Positions 27,055 through 36,664 of a stretch of DNA of 64,000 nt are shown here, in pieces. Origin of the DNA: Flagellimonas nanhaiensis (GTDB lineage Bacteria; Bacteroidota; Bacteroidia; Flavobacteriales; Flavobacteriaceae); the NCBI RefSeq assembly GCF_003382275.1, contig NZ_QTJX01000002.1:806001-870000 (forward strand), written 5' to 3'. The position numbers were made by a program, and so were the translations under genes. The notes beneath the pieces were generated by a model, which saw only the letters and a list, made by a program, of their open reading frames with translations, did no database searches and was not told the origin of the DNA. The first letter of the stretch is position 1. Each line of letters starts with the position of its first letter.

Positions 27055-27088
27055 TTTGTCGAAGATTTTAGGGTTGAGCTTAAATTTG
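27055..27088 (+). promoter_or_regulatory. Promoter-like boxes before the T9SS subtilase
   Basis: TTTG at 27055-27058 and TAAATTTG at 27081-27088 resemble a Bacteroidota promoter, but the 22-base spacing is slightly long. The -7 box lies 29 bases before the ATG at 27118. Confidence 0.5.
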
Positions 27089-27117
27089 TAATCCAAATCT
27101 TACTTAAACTTAACCTA

Positions 27118-29313
27118 ATGGATTACAGAAATTCCTTCTTCAGAATCGGATTCTCTTCTTCGCTACTGTTTTTGCTGTTAGGTACTTTTACAATTTACGG
27201 ACAATCTTCAAAGGCCAAGGCCAATATTCGTGCTAAATATGACCAACAAAAAATGGCTTCATTGATAGCAGAAATGGAGCGTGATTATGAATCCCAGACT
27301 TCTAAAATGGCACTTTTGGCCAAAGCTAAAAATGGAAAAACTCTAGAGAAACTTCAAAATGGTTCCGTGGTTGGGTTGTCAGATTTGGGTTCTGATGGAA
27401 CACTTTTGTACTACACTACATTGAACGATCCAACAAACCAGGCTTGTAGGGCCAATGCCCTTTACACCAATGGTTTGTTGAACTTGGGCTTGGATGGCAA
27501 AGGAATGGAAGTAGGTGTCTGGGATGCCGGTGTGGCGTTAACGACCCATCAGGAATTTGGTTCCAGGGCTAAGAACGCAGATAACTCTGATGAGATTGGT
27601 TCGCATTCTACCATGGTAACCGGTAACCTTATTTCTTCTGGAGTAAAAGCCAATGCAAAAGGAGTGGTTTATGGTGCTGAGGCTTTGACCTACGATTGGA
27701 CACGAGATAAAATTGAGGTGGCCGAGGCGGCATCCAACGGGCTATTGTTGAGCAATCATTCCTATGGAATTATGTCGGACAGGGTTCCAGATTGGTATTT
27801 TGGGTCTTACATTAAGGTTACCCAAGATTGGGATAAGATCATGTACAATGCACCTTACTATTTAATGGTAACCGCGGCAGGGAATGCGCAGAATTCTGGA
27901 GATAATGCAACTCCTAATTTTGGAAAGACGCAGGATGGGTTTGATTTATTGTTGGGGTTTGCGACTTCCAAAAATGGACTTACCATAGCAGGGGCCAATA
28001 CCAAAATAGGAAACGAAGGGGAACTGGAAGAAGCATGGGTTACTGGATACAGTAGTTTTGGACCTGTTGACGATGGACGTGTTAAGCCAGATTTGGCTGG
28101 TGATGGTTCTTCCATTCTTACGACAACTTCAACCTCTAACTCAAGCTATGAGTCCTCAGCAGGAACTTCCATGGCGGCACCTGGTGTTACCGGGTCTCTA
28201 CTATTGTTGCAACAATATTACGAGGAGCTTTACGGAGACTTCATGAAGGCAGCAACCCTAAAGGGTTTGGCTTTGCATACTGCGGATGATGTTGATGCAC
28301 CAGGACCAGATTATAAAATGGGTTGGGGCGTTATGAATGCCAAAACTGCGGCAGAGGTGTTGCAAAATAGAGAATACACTACTTTGGTCAATGAAGAGAG
28401 CCTGCAAGATGGTCAAACGTTTTCAATAACTGTAAACGCCAATGGGGCGGAAACTTTGATGGCTTCCATTTCATGGACAGACCCTGAGGGGGAATACATC
28501 AATCGAGGTGAGTTGAACAGTACAACCCCGGCCTTGATCAATGATCTTGATATTCGTGTAACTAAAAATGGAGAAACCCATCTACCTTGGAAATTGAATC
28601 CGGCAAAAGCCAATAACGCTGCAACTCGGGGAGATAATAGAGTTGATCCTTTTGAGCGTATTGAAATTGCCAATGCCCAGGGGGAATATACCATCACGGT
28701 ATCACATAAGGGAATGCTAAAAGATGGATTTCAAGATTTTTCTTTGATAGTGAGCGGTGCCCAAATATCCATGTGTTCCATTGAAACACCTTCAGATATG
28801 GAATTGGTTTCGTCAACAACAGCAAGTTCAACAATTTCTTGGTCCGAAGCGGAAGAAACTCTTTTTGAGGTTCAATACAGGGCCGTTAGTGAGGATATTT
28901 GGAAAAGTGAGTTTGTGTGGAACAACAGTTTTGAAATTCAAGATTTGGAAGCAGGCATTTTTTATGAAGCTCAGGTGCGATCTATTTGTACAGAGAATGC
29001 AGTATCTGATTTTTCGGATGTCATTGAATTTCAATTCAATGGGGAAGAAACCGAGATTTATAGCTATGAGACTTTCACCCATAACGAGGGGTTGGAGGTT
29101 ATGGTTTATCCAAATCCAGCGGTCAACTATTTAAGTGTTGAAGCTGAATTATCTAAAGATGCAGTGTATTCTGTTGTTACCGCTTCTGGGAATATTATCA
29201 AGAGGGGCAATATCAATGGAGACATAGATGTGTCATGTTTGGCTTCAGGGCTATATGTTCTTGTGGTTCAAGATTATTCAGGGATAAAGAGCAGTAAGTT
29301 TTATAAAAACTAA
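27118..29313 (+). CDS. Secreted S8 (subtilisin-like) protease with T9SS sorting tail
   Basis: A 731-residue protein with an N-terminal signal peptide ending near IYGQSS. The peptidase S8 triad is present: D136 (GVWDAG), H163 (GSHSTMV) and S351 (GTSMAAPGV), with the oxyanion Asn N256 (AAGNAQN). A proprotein-like domain (about 470-555) and a fibronectin type III domain (about 560-650) follow. The last 75 residues (VMVYPNPAVNYLSVEAE up to the basic end KSSKFYKN) are a type IX secretion C-terminal sorting domain. It should be exported to the surface or medium to degrade protein. Confidence 0.92.
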   Translation: MDYRNSFFRIGFSSSLLFLLLGTFTIYGQSSKAKANIRAKYDQQKMASLIAEMERDYESQTSKMALLAKAKNGKTLEKLQNGSVVGLSDLGSDGTLLYYTTLNDPTNQACRANALYTNGLLNLGLDGKGMEVGVWDAGVALTTHQEFGSRAKNADNSDEIGSHSTMVTGNLISSGVKANAKGVVYGAEALTYDWTRDKIEVAEAASNGLLLSNHSYGIMSDRVPDWYFGSYIKVTQDWDKIMYNAPYYLMVTAAGNAQNSGDNATPNFGKTQDGFDLLLGFATSKNGLTIAGANTKIGNEGELEEAWVTGYSSFGPVDDGRVKPDLAGDGSSILTTTSTSNSSYESSAGTSMAAPGVTGSLLLLQQYYEELYGDFMKAATLKGLALHTADDVDAPGPDYKMGWGVMNAKTAAEVLQNREYTTLVNEESLQDGQTFSITVNANGAETLMASISWTDPEGEYINRGELNSTTPALINDLDIRVTKNGETHLPWKLNPAKANNAATRGDNRVDPFERIEIANAQGEYTITVSHKGMLKDGFQDFSLIVSGAQISMCSIETPSDMELVSSTTASSTISWSEAEETLFEVQYRAVSEDIWKSEFVWNNSFEIQDLEAGIFYEAQVRSICTENAVSDFSDVIEFQFNGEETEIYSYETFTHNEGLEVMVYPNPAVNYLSVEAELSKDAVYSVVTASGNIIKRGNINGDIDVSCLASGLYVLVVQDYSGIKSSKFYKN

Positions 29314-29395
29314 GTTTTTAAAGTGACGATGATGAAAGTAATAGACCGAGGTATAAATCGCACCAAAGTATGGGGAACATTGCTGTTTCTGCCCA

Positions 29396-30109
29396 TTATA
29401 TTTTTTTGATTTCCTCTTCCATCAAAAGCTCTTCGTTCCTCAATCTTAAAAAAACCTGTGCCGTGGTCACCACATCCAACTCGCAGTAGGTAACGATGCG
29501 GTCCAAATCCTTTTCTTCGTAATACACATCCCTTACCATACTTCCGTCCATATCTTCCTTGGGTGATGGAATGCCCAAAACGTTGGCCAATAATTTCAGT
29601 GAGGTGTAATGTTTGTAATCTCCAAACTTCCAAAGTTCCATGGTGTCCAGATGAGGAACCTCCCACGGTTTTTTGCCAAACAAGTCCAGTTTATAGGGAA
29701 GGGTAATCCCGTTGATCACCATTCTCCGGGCAATGTATGGAAAGTCGAATTCCTTTCCATTATGCGCACAGAGCAGATGTTTGGGTTGATTGAAATGATC
29801 TCTTAAAAGACTTTTGAAATCTTTCAGAATGGTGACTTCGTCACCATGAAATGAGGTGACCCTAAAACTTCTTTGCCCTCCTTTCGTGGTAAAATAGCCA
29901 ACAGAAATGCAAACTACTTTACCAAATTCGGCCCAAATTCCAGCGCGGTCATAAAACTCTTCAGGGGTGAACTCCTCTTTACGCTGATATTTGGACTTTT
30001 GTTCCCAAAGAATTTGGGAGGCGGGTTCCAAATCTTCAAAGCTTGGCGTTAAAGGTACTGTCTCTATATCCAGAAAAAGGATATGCTCCAAAGGTATCTT
30101 TTTGATCAT
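29396..30109 (-). CDS. 3'-5' exonuclease, PolB-type (DNA_pol_B_exo2 family)
   Basis: A 237-residue DEDD exonuclease-like protein. The start at 30109 gives MIKKIPLEHILFLDIETVP; a longer frame upstream lacks plausible sequence. Exo I is LFLDIETVP, Exo II is AHNGKEFDFPYIARRM and Exo III is RIVTYCELDVVTTAQVF, the metal-binding Asp/Glu pattern of predicted exonucleases related to the DNA polymerase B proofreading domain. It is probably a stand-alone nucleic-acid processing enzyme. It is divergent from the next lipoprotein. Confidence 0.88.
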   Translation of the reverse strand: MIKKIPLEHILFLDIETVPLTPSFEDLEPASQILWEQKSKYQRKEEFTPEEFYDRAGIWAEFGKVVCISVGYFTTKGGQRSFRVTSFHGDEVTILKDFKSLLRDHFNQPKHLLCAHNGKEFDFPYIARRMVINGITLPYKLDLFGKKPWEVPHLDTMELWKFGDYKHYTSLKLLANVLGIPSPKEDMDGSMVRDVYYEEKDLDRIVTYCELDVVTTAQVFLRLRNEELLMEEEIKKI

Positions 30110-30171
30110 GCAGGAAAATACTAATTCAGAAGGTAAAATAACCCTATGAAACAATAAATCGTATATTGTAA

Positions 30172-31296
30172 TTGACGAAAAGGGCTTTGAAATTGAAAAA
30201 TTGGATATTGACATTGGTAATCCTAGGGTTAATGGGATGCTCTTCTGACCTTGAAAGGGAGAAAACCTCGACAACAAAGATCAGCGCGGATTTTTTAGTG
30301 ATTGGGGAGGATTTGACCAGCGTTTTTCAATATTCCCATGATTCTGAATCCGATTCTGGGACCACTTTCAATTTAACCGATGAACTTGGGGTGCCACCAA
30401 ACTATTTAACACTTGTTCAGCAAAATGAAGTGCTGTCCTTTTATTCCTTTGCCCAGGGATCTTTTACGTTGGCCATAAAAAATACTTCCACAGGAGAAAC
30501 CAAGATATTTGAGAATTTCTACACCAACACTCCTGAGAGGTCCATCACCTGGGGAATAAACAACGAGGCCAATGTCTTCTTCGGCTATTTTGGAGCTCTT
30601 GGTGGGGGCAATTTTGCTCTTCATGATTTGCAACTCGAAGGTACCGACAGGGAGGATGTTACGGTTGATTTTAATGTTGGGGCAACTTTTCGCCCGCTTT
30701 TGTACAAAGAAAAGGTCTATATAGCTTTTAGGGATAACCAAGGAAACTATAAGCTTACATTTTATGACCCCATGACAATGTCCACGGGCCGGATTTTAAA
30801 TTTCGGAACTGTGCCCATCAGTTTTTTTAGCACTGAGTCTGGAAACATCGCGGTTGTCAAGAACGAGCTAAATGGCGATATGGAAATCTATAACCCTGAA
30901 GATCTTTCCTTTAAGGAAAGTTATGAAATGGATATTTCTTTGGGCTTTGCCCCGGGAATGATAGACGATGCCGTTCTAGTGGGAAACGAACTGTACTTTA
31001 ATATAATCTACCCCCAGCCCTCCAGATTTGTAAAGGGACCGGCAATATATAATTTGGCCACTAGGGAAACCACTGTTTTGAACTTACCAGATTTGGTGGG
31101 ACAAGTAGAAACTGAAATTGGAAAGGCCATTAATTTTACCGTTCAGGTGTATGACCCCTCACATGATGTATTTTTAATGGGGTATGGCACTTTTGGTGAT
31201 GATGCTGAAGGGGGTGTGGTTGCAACCTCGGTTGATGGGGAGTTGTTACAGCAAACTTCTTTGCCATTTTTCCCCACATATTTCTTGAAGAACTAA
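30172..31296 (+). CDS. Hypothetical lipoprotein, probable beta-propeller
   Basis: A 374-residue exported lipoprotein with the signal KNWILTLVILGLMGCSS. No ATG precedes the signal peptide, so TTG at 30172 or at 30193 is the likely start. The mature part is rich in beta-strands with repeated motifs such as VYIAFRDNQGNYKLTFYDP and ITWGINNEANVFFGYFG, consistent with a propeller, but no named family was recognised. Its stop overlaps the ogt stop region by four bases. Function unknown. Confidence 0.75.
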   Translation: MTKRALKLKNWILTLVILGLMGCSSDLEREKTSTTKISADFLVIGEDLTSVFQYSHDSESDSGTTFNLTDELGVPPNYLTLVQQNEVLSFYSFAQGSFTLAIKNTSTGETKIFENFYTNTPERSITWGINNEANVFFGYFGALGGGNFALHDLQLEGTDREDVTVDFNVGATFRPLLYKEKVYIAFRDNQGNYKLTFYDPMTMSTGRILNFGTVPISFFSTESGNIAVVKNELNGDMEIYNPEDLSFKESYEMDISLGFAPGMIDDAVLVGNELYFNIIYPQPSRFVKGPAIYNLATRETTVLNLPDLVGQVETEIGKAINFTVQVYDPSHDVFLMGYGTFGDDAEGGVVATSVDGELLQQTSLPFFPTYFLKN

Positions 31297-31763
31297 AAGA
31301 GTGACTGTTGAGGTGAAGGACTTTCATGTTCCAACAACCACTTTTTTCTATGGAGTCCACCGGCATACCCTACCAAATCACCGTTAGACCCGATGACCCT
31401 GTGACAAGGAACCACGATCCATAACGGATTTCTTCCATTGGCTGCAGCTACTGCACGAATTGCTTTGGGATCCCCCAACCTTTTTGAAAGCTCAAGATAA
31501 GAAACGGTTTTCCCATAAGGGATTTTCTGAAGCTCGACCCATACCCGTTTTTGAAAATCGGTGCCTTTGGGGTTTAGTTTGAGGTTAAATTGCTTTCTGG
31601 AACCCTCAAAATATTCCTTTAGTTGGTAAACAGCGTCTTCTAAAACCTCTGGAATTATACCTAAAGGTTTATTTTCTTCCAATACCGAGATGGAACACAG
31701 TCCATTTTCATCACCTTGAAGCTCTGCAAAACCGATAGGAGTTTGTAAATAAGTAAGTTCCAT
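31293..31763 (-). CDS. ogt: Methylated-DNA-protein-cysteine methyltransferase
   Basis: A 156-residue suicide enzyme that removes O6-methylguanine by transferring the alkyl group to its own cysteine, C120 in IVVPCHRVIG. The helix-turn-helix arginine lies in AIRAVAAANGRNPLW and the C-terminal YAGGLHRKKWLLEHE is standard. Length fits the single-domain Ogt form. It begins eight bases after the CBS-domain membrane gene, so the two probably share a transcript. Confidence 0.95.
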   Translation of the reverse strand: MELTYLQTPIGFAELQGDENGLCSISVLEENKPLGIIPEVLEDAVYQLKEYFEGSRKQFNLKLNPKGTDFQKRVWVELQKIPYGKTVSYLELSKRLGDPKAIRAVAAANGRNPLWIVVPCHRVIGSNGDLVGYAGGLHRKKWLLEHESPSPQQSLF

Positions 31764-31771
31764 TTTGTTAT

Positions 31772-32884
31772 TTAACCTTCATCTTCAATAATTCCTAATC
31801 GCTTGGCGCGGGTTTCCCAGTTCTTTCTGGCCAGTACCTGAAGGTCTTCCACATTGTCACTTTCATCCATAATCTCCAATCCCAACAAAGTTTCAATTAC
31901 ATCTTCCATGGTAACAAGGCCGCTCACTGAGCCATACTCGTCCACAACCAGGGAAATATGATCCCGTTGCTCAACAAATTTTTCAAAAAGCTCCGGAATG
32001 GGTTTGTTTCTGTTGGTGACCAAGAGTTCACGTTTCAATGTAGAAAGTTTTTCTTCTCCGTGGTTGTTGATTATCGCTTCAAGCAACTCATCTTTTAGAA
32101 AGAAGCCAGTAATGTTGTCCATGCGATCTTTATACAGCGGAATTCTTGAGAACCGTAATGGACGGTTGGATTCAAAAAAGGTTTGGATGGTAGTATCCTC
32201 GGAGGCAACTTTCATCACCGTTCTGGGAGTCATTACATCTTTGGCTAGAATTTCATCAAACTTTAAAAGGTTCTTTATGACCTTGGATTCAGATTCTTGG
32301 AAGACTCCTTCTTCATGGGCGATGTCCGTCATTGCCGTAAAATCCTCTCGGCTCAACACACTGCCGTGATGGCCCTTTTTGCCAATTAACTTGGTGAATA
32401 ATTGTAATAGCCACAACAGTCCGGTCCATTTCAGTACAAAGACCATGACCTTTAAAGCTTTAGCTGTAAAATTTGCGAGTTGTCTCCAATAGGTTGCCCC
32501 AATGGTCTTTGGTATGATTTCCGAAGCGACCAAAATCAAAATGGTCATTACCGTGGAAACAATACCAACCATTAAATCTTCAGTAAATTCCAATCCGAAG
32601 AACTGGCGACTTGTTGAACCATACAGCTCTGCATAAGCCACTTTGGCCTGTACACCTACCAAAATGGCGCCAACAGTATGGGCAATGGTATTAAGTGTAA
32701 GAATGGCTATAAGTGGTTTGTCGACGTCTTTTTTTAGAGTTTCCAGTGTATCGGCATATTCTTTCCCTTCTTGCTTTTTTACATTGATAAAAGTTGGGGT
32801 GATGCTCAGAAGCACAGCCTCCAAAATGGAACATAGAAATGAAAAGAAAATGGAAATAACGGCATAAAACAGTAGCAGTCCCAT
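31772..32884 (-). CDS. CNNM/DUF21 membrane protein with CBS domains
   Basis: A 370-residue protein with four membrane segments (about 1-160) of the DUF21/CNNM transmembrane domain, followed by two CBS motifs (about 215-330: KDVMTPRTVMK and ISLVVDEYGSVSGLVTMEDVIE). These proteins act in magnesium or cobalt efflux. It lacks the C-terminal CorC/HlyC domain found in longer members. An ATG at 32929 would add 15 residues, but ATG 32884 (MGLLLFYAVISIFFSFLCS) is preferred. ogt follows it. Confidence 0.85.
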   Translation of the reverse strand: MGLLLFYAVISIFFSFLCSILEAVLLSITPTFINVKKQEGKEYADTLETLKKDVDKPLIAILTLNTIAHTVGAILVGVQAKVAYAELYGSTSRQFFGLEFTEDLMVGIVSTVMTILILVASEIIPKTIGATYWRQLANFTAKALKVMVFVLKWTGLLWLLQLFTKLIGKKGHHGSVLSREDFTAMTDIAHEEGVFQESESKVIKNLLKFDEILAKDVMTPRTVMKVASEDTTIQTFFESNRPLRFSRIPLYKDRMDNITGFFLKDELLEAIINNHGEEKLSTLKRELLVTNRNKPIPELFEKFVEQRDHISLVVDEYGSVSGLVTMEDVIETLLGLEIMDESDNVEDLQVLARKNWETRAKRLGIIEDEG

Positions 32885-32958
32885 GAATCTGTGTATTGAT
32901 TCAAAAGTAACCAAAAATGCATACAACAAGGTGTTGCTGAGTGCTTTTTATGCCAGTT

Positions 32959-33816
32959 TTACTTTACATCCAAGAAGACACCCACGGCAAAAGAGGGGTC
33001 TGCATAGATGATCCTACCGTCCAAAGCAGTACCATAAGTGGCAGATACTCCAAGTTTTGGAGTAATGTAGTAGGCTGCTTCAAAACTTAGCCCAACAAAT
33101 TCGATATTATTGGCAAAAAGACTCCCTTGATCGTTTTGGACATTCAATGACCCATTTTGTAATGATTGGACAACATCCAATTTGCCCGCTACCCATAGAC
33201 TATTGAAAAATTGGATGCCAAGCTCGGCTCCAACCCGTAGCTCATCTGAAAAGTCCTGGGTGCGGTTGTTAAAACCAAGATATGTTTTTGCATAGGAGGG
33301 ATGGTTCCCGATATTGAAAGGAGTGCCCGCATCAACTTTCAATAATTGATTGAATTCACCATCACCTGTTTGAAAAGTGCCATCGATACCTCCTGAGTCA
33401 TTTCCTGAAGGAATACCAAATAGCAAGGTCGCTGATACCGCCAACGCATCTTTTTTGATGATTCCGTAGGTGACACCCAAATCTATATCTCCAATGGAGT
33501 TTACAGATTCTCCTTCAGCAATAGGTTCATTTGTGATCCCAGAAAACACATCATCTTGGTGGGCCCTTGCAAAAAAAGGGATGTAGCCGATCAAATTCCA
33601 TCTATCCGTCAAACCGTATTCTGCATAAAGGTTAATATTGAATTGACTTCTGGTTGTATTGGGTTCTATTTCACCGGTGTCGGAAAAATGCTGGTCGGCT
33701 TCCAGATACCAAGCTGAAAGCTTGTAATAACCGTCTCCGGCCTTCCGGGTCCATTGGCCAAATGAAAGATGGGATGATACAAGAAACACAAACAGAACTA
33801 ATGGGGATATTCTCAT
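32959..33816 (-). CDS. Outer-membrane beta-barrel protein
   Basis: A 285-residue exported protein with signal peptide MRISPLVLFVFLVSSHLSFG. It has strands typical of transporter-type barrels of the meta-pathway phenol degradation kind (NINLYAEYGLTDRWNLIGYIPFF, DIDLGVTYGIIKKDALAVSA) and a terminal VGVFLDVK. The family match is by overall pattern only, and no substrate can be named. It reads toward the CBS-domain gene and may head that unit. About 120 AT-rich bases separate it from the next gene. Confidence 0.75.
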   Translation of the reverse strand: MRISPLVLFVFLVSSHLSFGQWTRKAGDGYYKLSAWYLEADQHFSDTGEIEPNTTRSQFNINLYAEYGLTDRWNLIGYIPFFARAHQDDVFSGITNEPIAEGESVNSIGDIDLGVTYGIIKKDALAVSATLLFGIPSGNDSGGIDGTFQTGDGEFNQLLKVDAGTPFNIGNHPSYAKTYLGFNNRTQDFSDELRVGAELGIQFFNSLWVAGKLDVVQSLQNGSLNVQNDQGSLFANNIEFVGLSFEAAYYITPKLGVSATYGTALDGRIIYADPSFAVGVFLDVK

Positions 33817-33933
33817 GATTACTTCTTAATCTTTTAATAGATAGTTCCTCAATTAGTTACAGTTAGAAAATAAAACTTACAATTGAGAAAAAAAGAAAAA
33901 GCAGGAACAGTGAAAATTTAAGAATTCAAGATT

Positions 33934-35244
33934 CTATTTACTGCTGCTCGACTGAGCTTGGTAAAAAATGTGCTGCAATGCAGTTCTGATATTCAAATTG
34001 TAGAGCTCTCTATGGCTCCGCGAAGGATAAACACGATTAGAGAGAAAAATAAAGACCATATCGTTTTCCGGATCGGCCCAAACAAAGGTTCCGGTAAACC
34101 CGGAATGGCCAAAACTGCTTTTGCTGGCCATGGGAGAGGGGTAGGCCTCTTTCAGGACTAAAGTATCGTTACCTATTAACGGTTTGTCAAAACCTAATCC
34201 CCTACGGTTATTGTTTTCAGGATACTGTATTGTTGTGAATTCTTTGACAACCTCTTTTGAGATCAATTGCCTGTTTCCAATAGCACCATAATTTTTATAG
34301 AAGAGCATAATTTTGGCCAAATCCTCTGCCGTTCCGAACAATCCCGCATTTCCTGAAACACCTCCCTTTAATGATGCATTTTCATCATGAACCCATCCTT
34401 TAACCAAAGTTTTTCTGAAAAGTGTATCATTCTCGGTGGGGACAATCTTATTAGGAAAACTTCTATTGCTCGGATTAAAACCTAAGGTTTTACATCCCAA
34501 GGGATCATAGAAATTCTGTTTCAAATAGGTTTCATAATCAGTATGGGTCAATTGCTCGATCAACTGAGGATAGATTAGAAAGGAAAGACCTGAATAACGA
34601 TATTTTTTTTCATCAGATACTTTGGAACGATTGATTATTCGGTCCATTTTTTGCTCAAATCGGTTGTTGAGATAAAGGCCTTCGTATACCTGGATTTGGA
34701 ATTTTTTGCTGGACTGGGGTCTTAAAAATCTTTTTTTAAGCTTTCCTTTTTTGACGACCTTTTGCAAGAAGACAATGTAGGGAATCAATCCAGCCTGGTG
34801 ACTTAAAATTTGGCGAATGGAGAGGTCCTTTTTGTTTTTTCTGTTACTCCAGGGTTTCCAATAGTTGCTGAAGGGTTTGTCCAAATCCAATTTGCCCTCA
34901 TCTACCAGTTTCATGATTGCTGGCAAGGGACCGGTAATTTTAGTGACCGAAGCCAAATCATAAATATCGTTGGGAGCAACAACTTGGACGCTATCATAGG
35001 TGTGGTAACCATAGGTTTTATGGAAAACTACGGTATCGTTTTTGGCCACCAATACTTGAGCTCCCGGAAAAGCTTGGTTTTGTATGCTAAACGCCATAAT
35101 GGAATCCACCTTTTGGAAAATATAGGTTTCGTCCATTCCAAGTTTGGATGGAGAGGCATGGACGAGTTCATTTTGTGCACTTATGCTATCCAAAAAAAAG
35201 ACAGTGCAGATAGAAATCAAAAGGAATTTGTTCCACAAAATCAT
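33934..35244 (-). CDS. Serine hydrolase, class C beta-lactamase-like
   Basis: A 436-residue exported protein (signal peptide MILWNKFLLISICTVFFLDSISAQ). The SxxK motif is S99-V-T-K102 (DLASVTKITG), the YxN-type position reads RYSGLSF near 217, and HSGFTG near 385 stands for the third motif. These belong to the beta-lactamase/penicillin-binding-protein family, including peptidases and esterases. It begins three bases after hemB, suggesting co-transcription with the heme operon. Activity against beta-lactams cannot be inferred. Confidence 0.88.
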   Translation of the reverse strand: MILWNKFLLISICTVFFLDSISAQNELVHASPSKLGMDETYIFQKVDSIMAFSIQNQAFPGAQVLVAKNDTVVFHKTYGYHTYDSVQVVAPNDIYDLASVTKITGPLPAIMKLVDEGKLDLDKPFSNYWKPWSNRKNKKDLSIRQILSHQAGLIPYIVFLQKVVKKGKLKKRFLRPQSSKKFQIQVYEGLYLNNRFEQKMDRIINRSKVSDEKKYRYSGLSFLIYPQLIEQLTHTDYETYLKQNFYDPLGCKTLGFNPSNRSFPNKIVPTENDTLFRKTLVKGWVHDENASLKGGVSGNAGLFGTAEDLAKIMLFYKNYGAIGNRQLISKEVVKEFTTIQYPENNNRRGLGFDKPLIGNDTLVLKEAYPSPMASKSSFGHSGFTGTFVWADPENDMVFIFLSNRVYPSRSHRELYNLNIRTALQHIFYQAQSSSSK

Positions 35245-35247
35245 AAG

Positions 35248-36237
35248 TTAACCCATAACTCTAATGAAATCCTTGGCAAAATAGCTGGCTATGATATTGG
35301 CTCCGGCTCTTTTGATAGCGGTCAATTGTTCCATCATCACGGCATCATGGTCCAACCATCCTTTTTCTGCTGCAGCTTTTAACATCGCATATTCTCCAGA
35401 AACCTGGTACACTGCAACAGGGACATCCACTTCGTTTTTGATTTCCCGAACGATATCCAGGTAGGGCAAGCCTGGTTTTACCATTACAATATCCGCTCCT
35501 TCATCTACGTCCATCTGGGTTTCACGGATGGCTTCAAAACGATTGGCAAAATCCATCTGATAGGTTTTTTTGTCCTTGGGCACATTGGCAATATCAACTG
35601 GAGCGGAATCCAAAGCATCCCTAAAGGGACCATAAAAAGCACTGGCGTATTTGGCCGAGTAACTCATAATACCTGTATTCTGAAAACCTTCATCTTCCAA
35701 GGCTTCACGAATGGTGAGGATGCGACCATCCATCATATCACTAGGGGCAACAAAATCTGCCCCGGCTTGGGCGTGGGACACACTCATTTCTGCCAATACC
35801 TCTGAAGTCTCATCGTTAAGGATTTGTCCTTCTGCCACAATGCCATCGTGCCCGTAGGAAGAAAATGGATCTAATGCGACATCTGTCATCACCAACATTT
35901 CTGGGCAAGCATTTTTTACTGCTTTGATGGCTCTTTGCATCAATCCGTTGGGGTTCAATGCTTCGGTACCTTTGTTGTCCTTCAGGTTGTCGGGAACCTT
36001 AACAAAAAGTAGTACAGCACAAAGTCCCATTTTCCAAAGTTCCTGAACTTCTTTTTCCAGATTGTCCAGGCTAAGTCGATAGTAATTTGGCATGGAAGGG
36101 ATTTCTTCCTTGATGCTTTTTCCTTCAACGACAAAGAGAGGAACCAAAAAATCGTCAGGGGTCACAATAGTTTCCCGAACCAGTCTTCGGATGGATTGGG
36201 AGGCTCTGAGTCTTCTATTTCTAATTAAAGGGTACAT
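35248..36237 (-). CDS. hemB: Porphobilinogen synthase (delta-aminolevulinate dehydratase)
   Basis: A 329-residue enzyme that joins two 5-aminolevulinate molecules into porphobilinogen. Active-site lysines are in MSYSAKYASAFYGP and VMVKPGLPYLD. The metal region reads MTDVALDPFSSYGHDG, without the cysteines of zinc enzymes, so it belongs to the magnesium-type group. The start MYPLIRNRRLRASQSIRRLV fits the family. It lies 37 bases after a four-helix-bundle protein gene. Confidence 0.96.
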   Translation of the reverse strand: MYPLIRNRRLRASQSIRRLVRETIVTPDDFLVPLFVVEGKSIKEEIPSMPNYYRLSLDNLEKEVQELWKMGLCAVLLFVKVPDNLKDNKGTEALNPNGLMQRAIKAVKNACPEMLVMTDVALDPFSSYGHDGIVAEGQILNDETSEVLAEMSVSHAQAGADFVAPSDMMDGRILTIREALEDEGFQNTGIMSYSAKYASAFYGPFRDALDSAPVDIANVPKDKKTYQMDFANRFEAIRETQMDVDEGADIVMVKPGLPYLDIVREIKNEVDVPVAVYQVSGEYAMLKAAAEKGWLDHDAVMMEQLTAIKRAGANIIASYFAKDFIRVMG

Positions 36238-36274
36238 GATATTAGTTTTAAGCTCTAAGCACTCAGTTTTATGT

Positions 36275-36634
36275 TTAAAGCGATATTTTTATTGTATTGA
36301 TTAATGCTGCTAGCATTTTTTTGATTTCGTCTATTTCAGATATAATGTTTTTTGATGTTTCTGATTCAATATACCCTAATTCCGAAGCTAAAAGTAAAAG
36401 ATAATCCAATTCGTGAGCAGAACCTGAAGCAAAGTATAAAAATCGAATAAATTCTTTTTGGGTTTCTCTTCCACAACCTTCTGCAATATTTGTTGGAATA
36501 GAAACGGAAGCTCTATTCATTTGAGAGGTTAGATTGTATAGTTCTGATTTTGGAAAATCTCTGGTTATTCCATAAATACTGATTACAAGTTGGTGTGACT
36601 TTTCCCAGACCTTATAATTTTTATAGTTTGCCAT
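36275..36634 (-). CDS. Four-helix-bundle protein (S23/23S rRNA intervening-sequence family)
   Basis: A 119-residue protein starting MANYKNYKVWEKSHQLVISI and containing QMNRASVSIPTNIAEGCG, the signature of the S23/IVP family. Members were first found encoded within 23S rRNA intervening sequences and later as free-standing genes. It is AT-richer than its neighbours and sits between hemB and the PhzF-like gene, interrupting the heme cluster. Its function is unproven, and its position suggests insertion. Confidence 0.88.
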   Translation of the reverse strand: MANYKNYKVWEKSHQLVISIYGITRDFPKSELYNLTSQMNRASVSIPTNIAEGCGRETQKEFIRFLYFASGSAHELDYLLLLASELGYIESETSKNIISEIDEIKKMLAALINTIKISL

Positions 36635-36664
36635 AGCTTGGAACTTATTGCTTTGGACTCTAGG

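Noticed and set aside
29329..29409. 26-codon frame (MMKVIDRGINRTKVWG) after the T9SS protease
   Set aside because: Short, overlaps the exonuclease 3' end, and no homology recognised.
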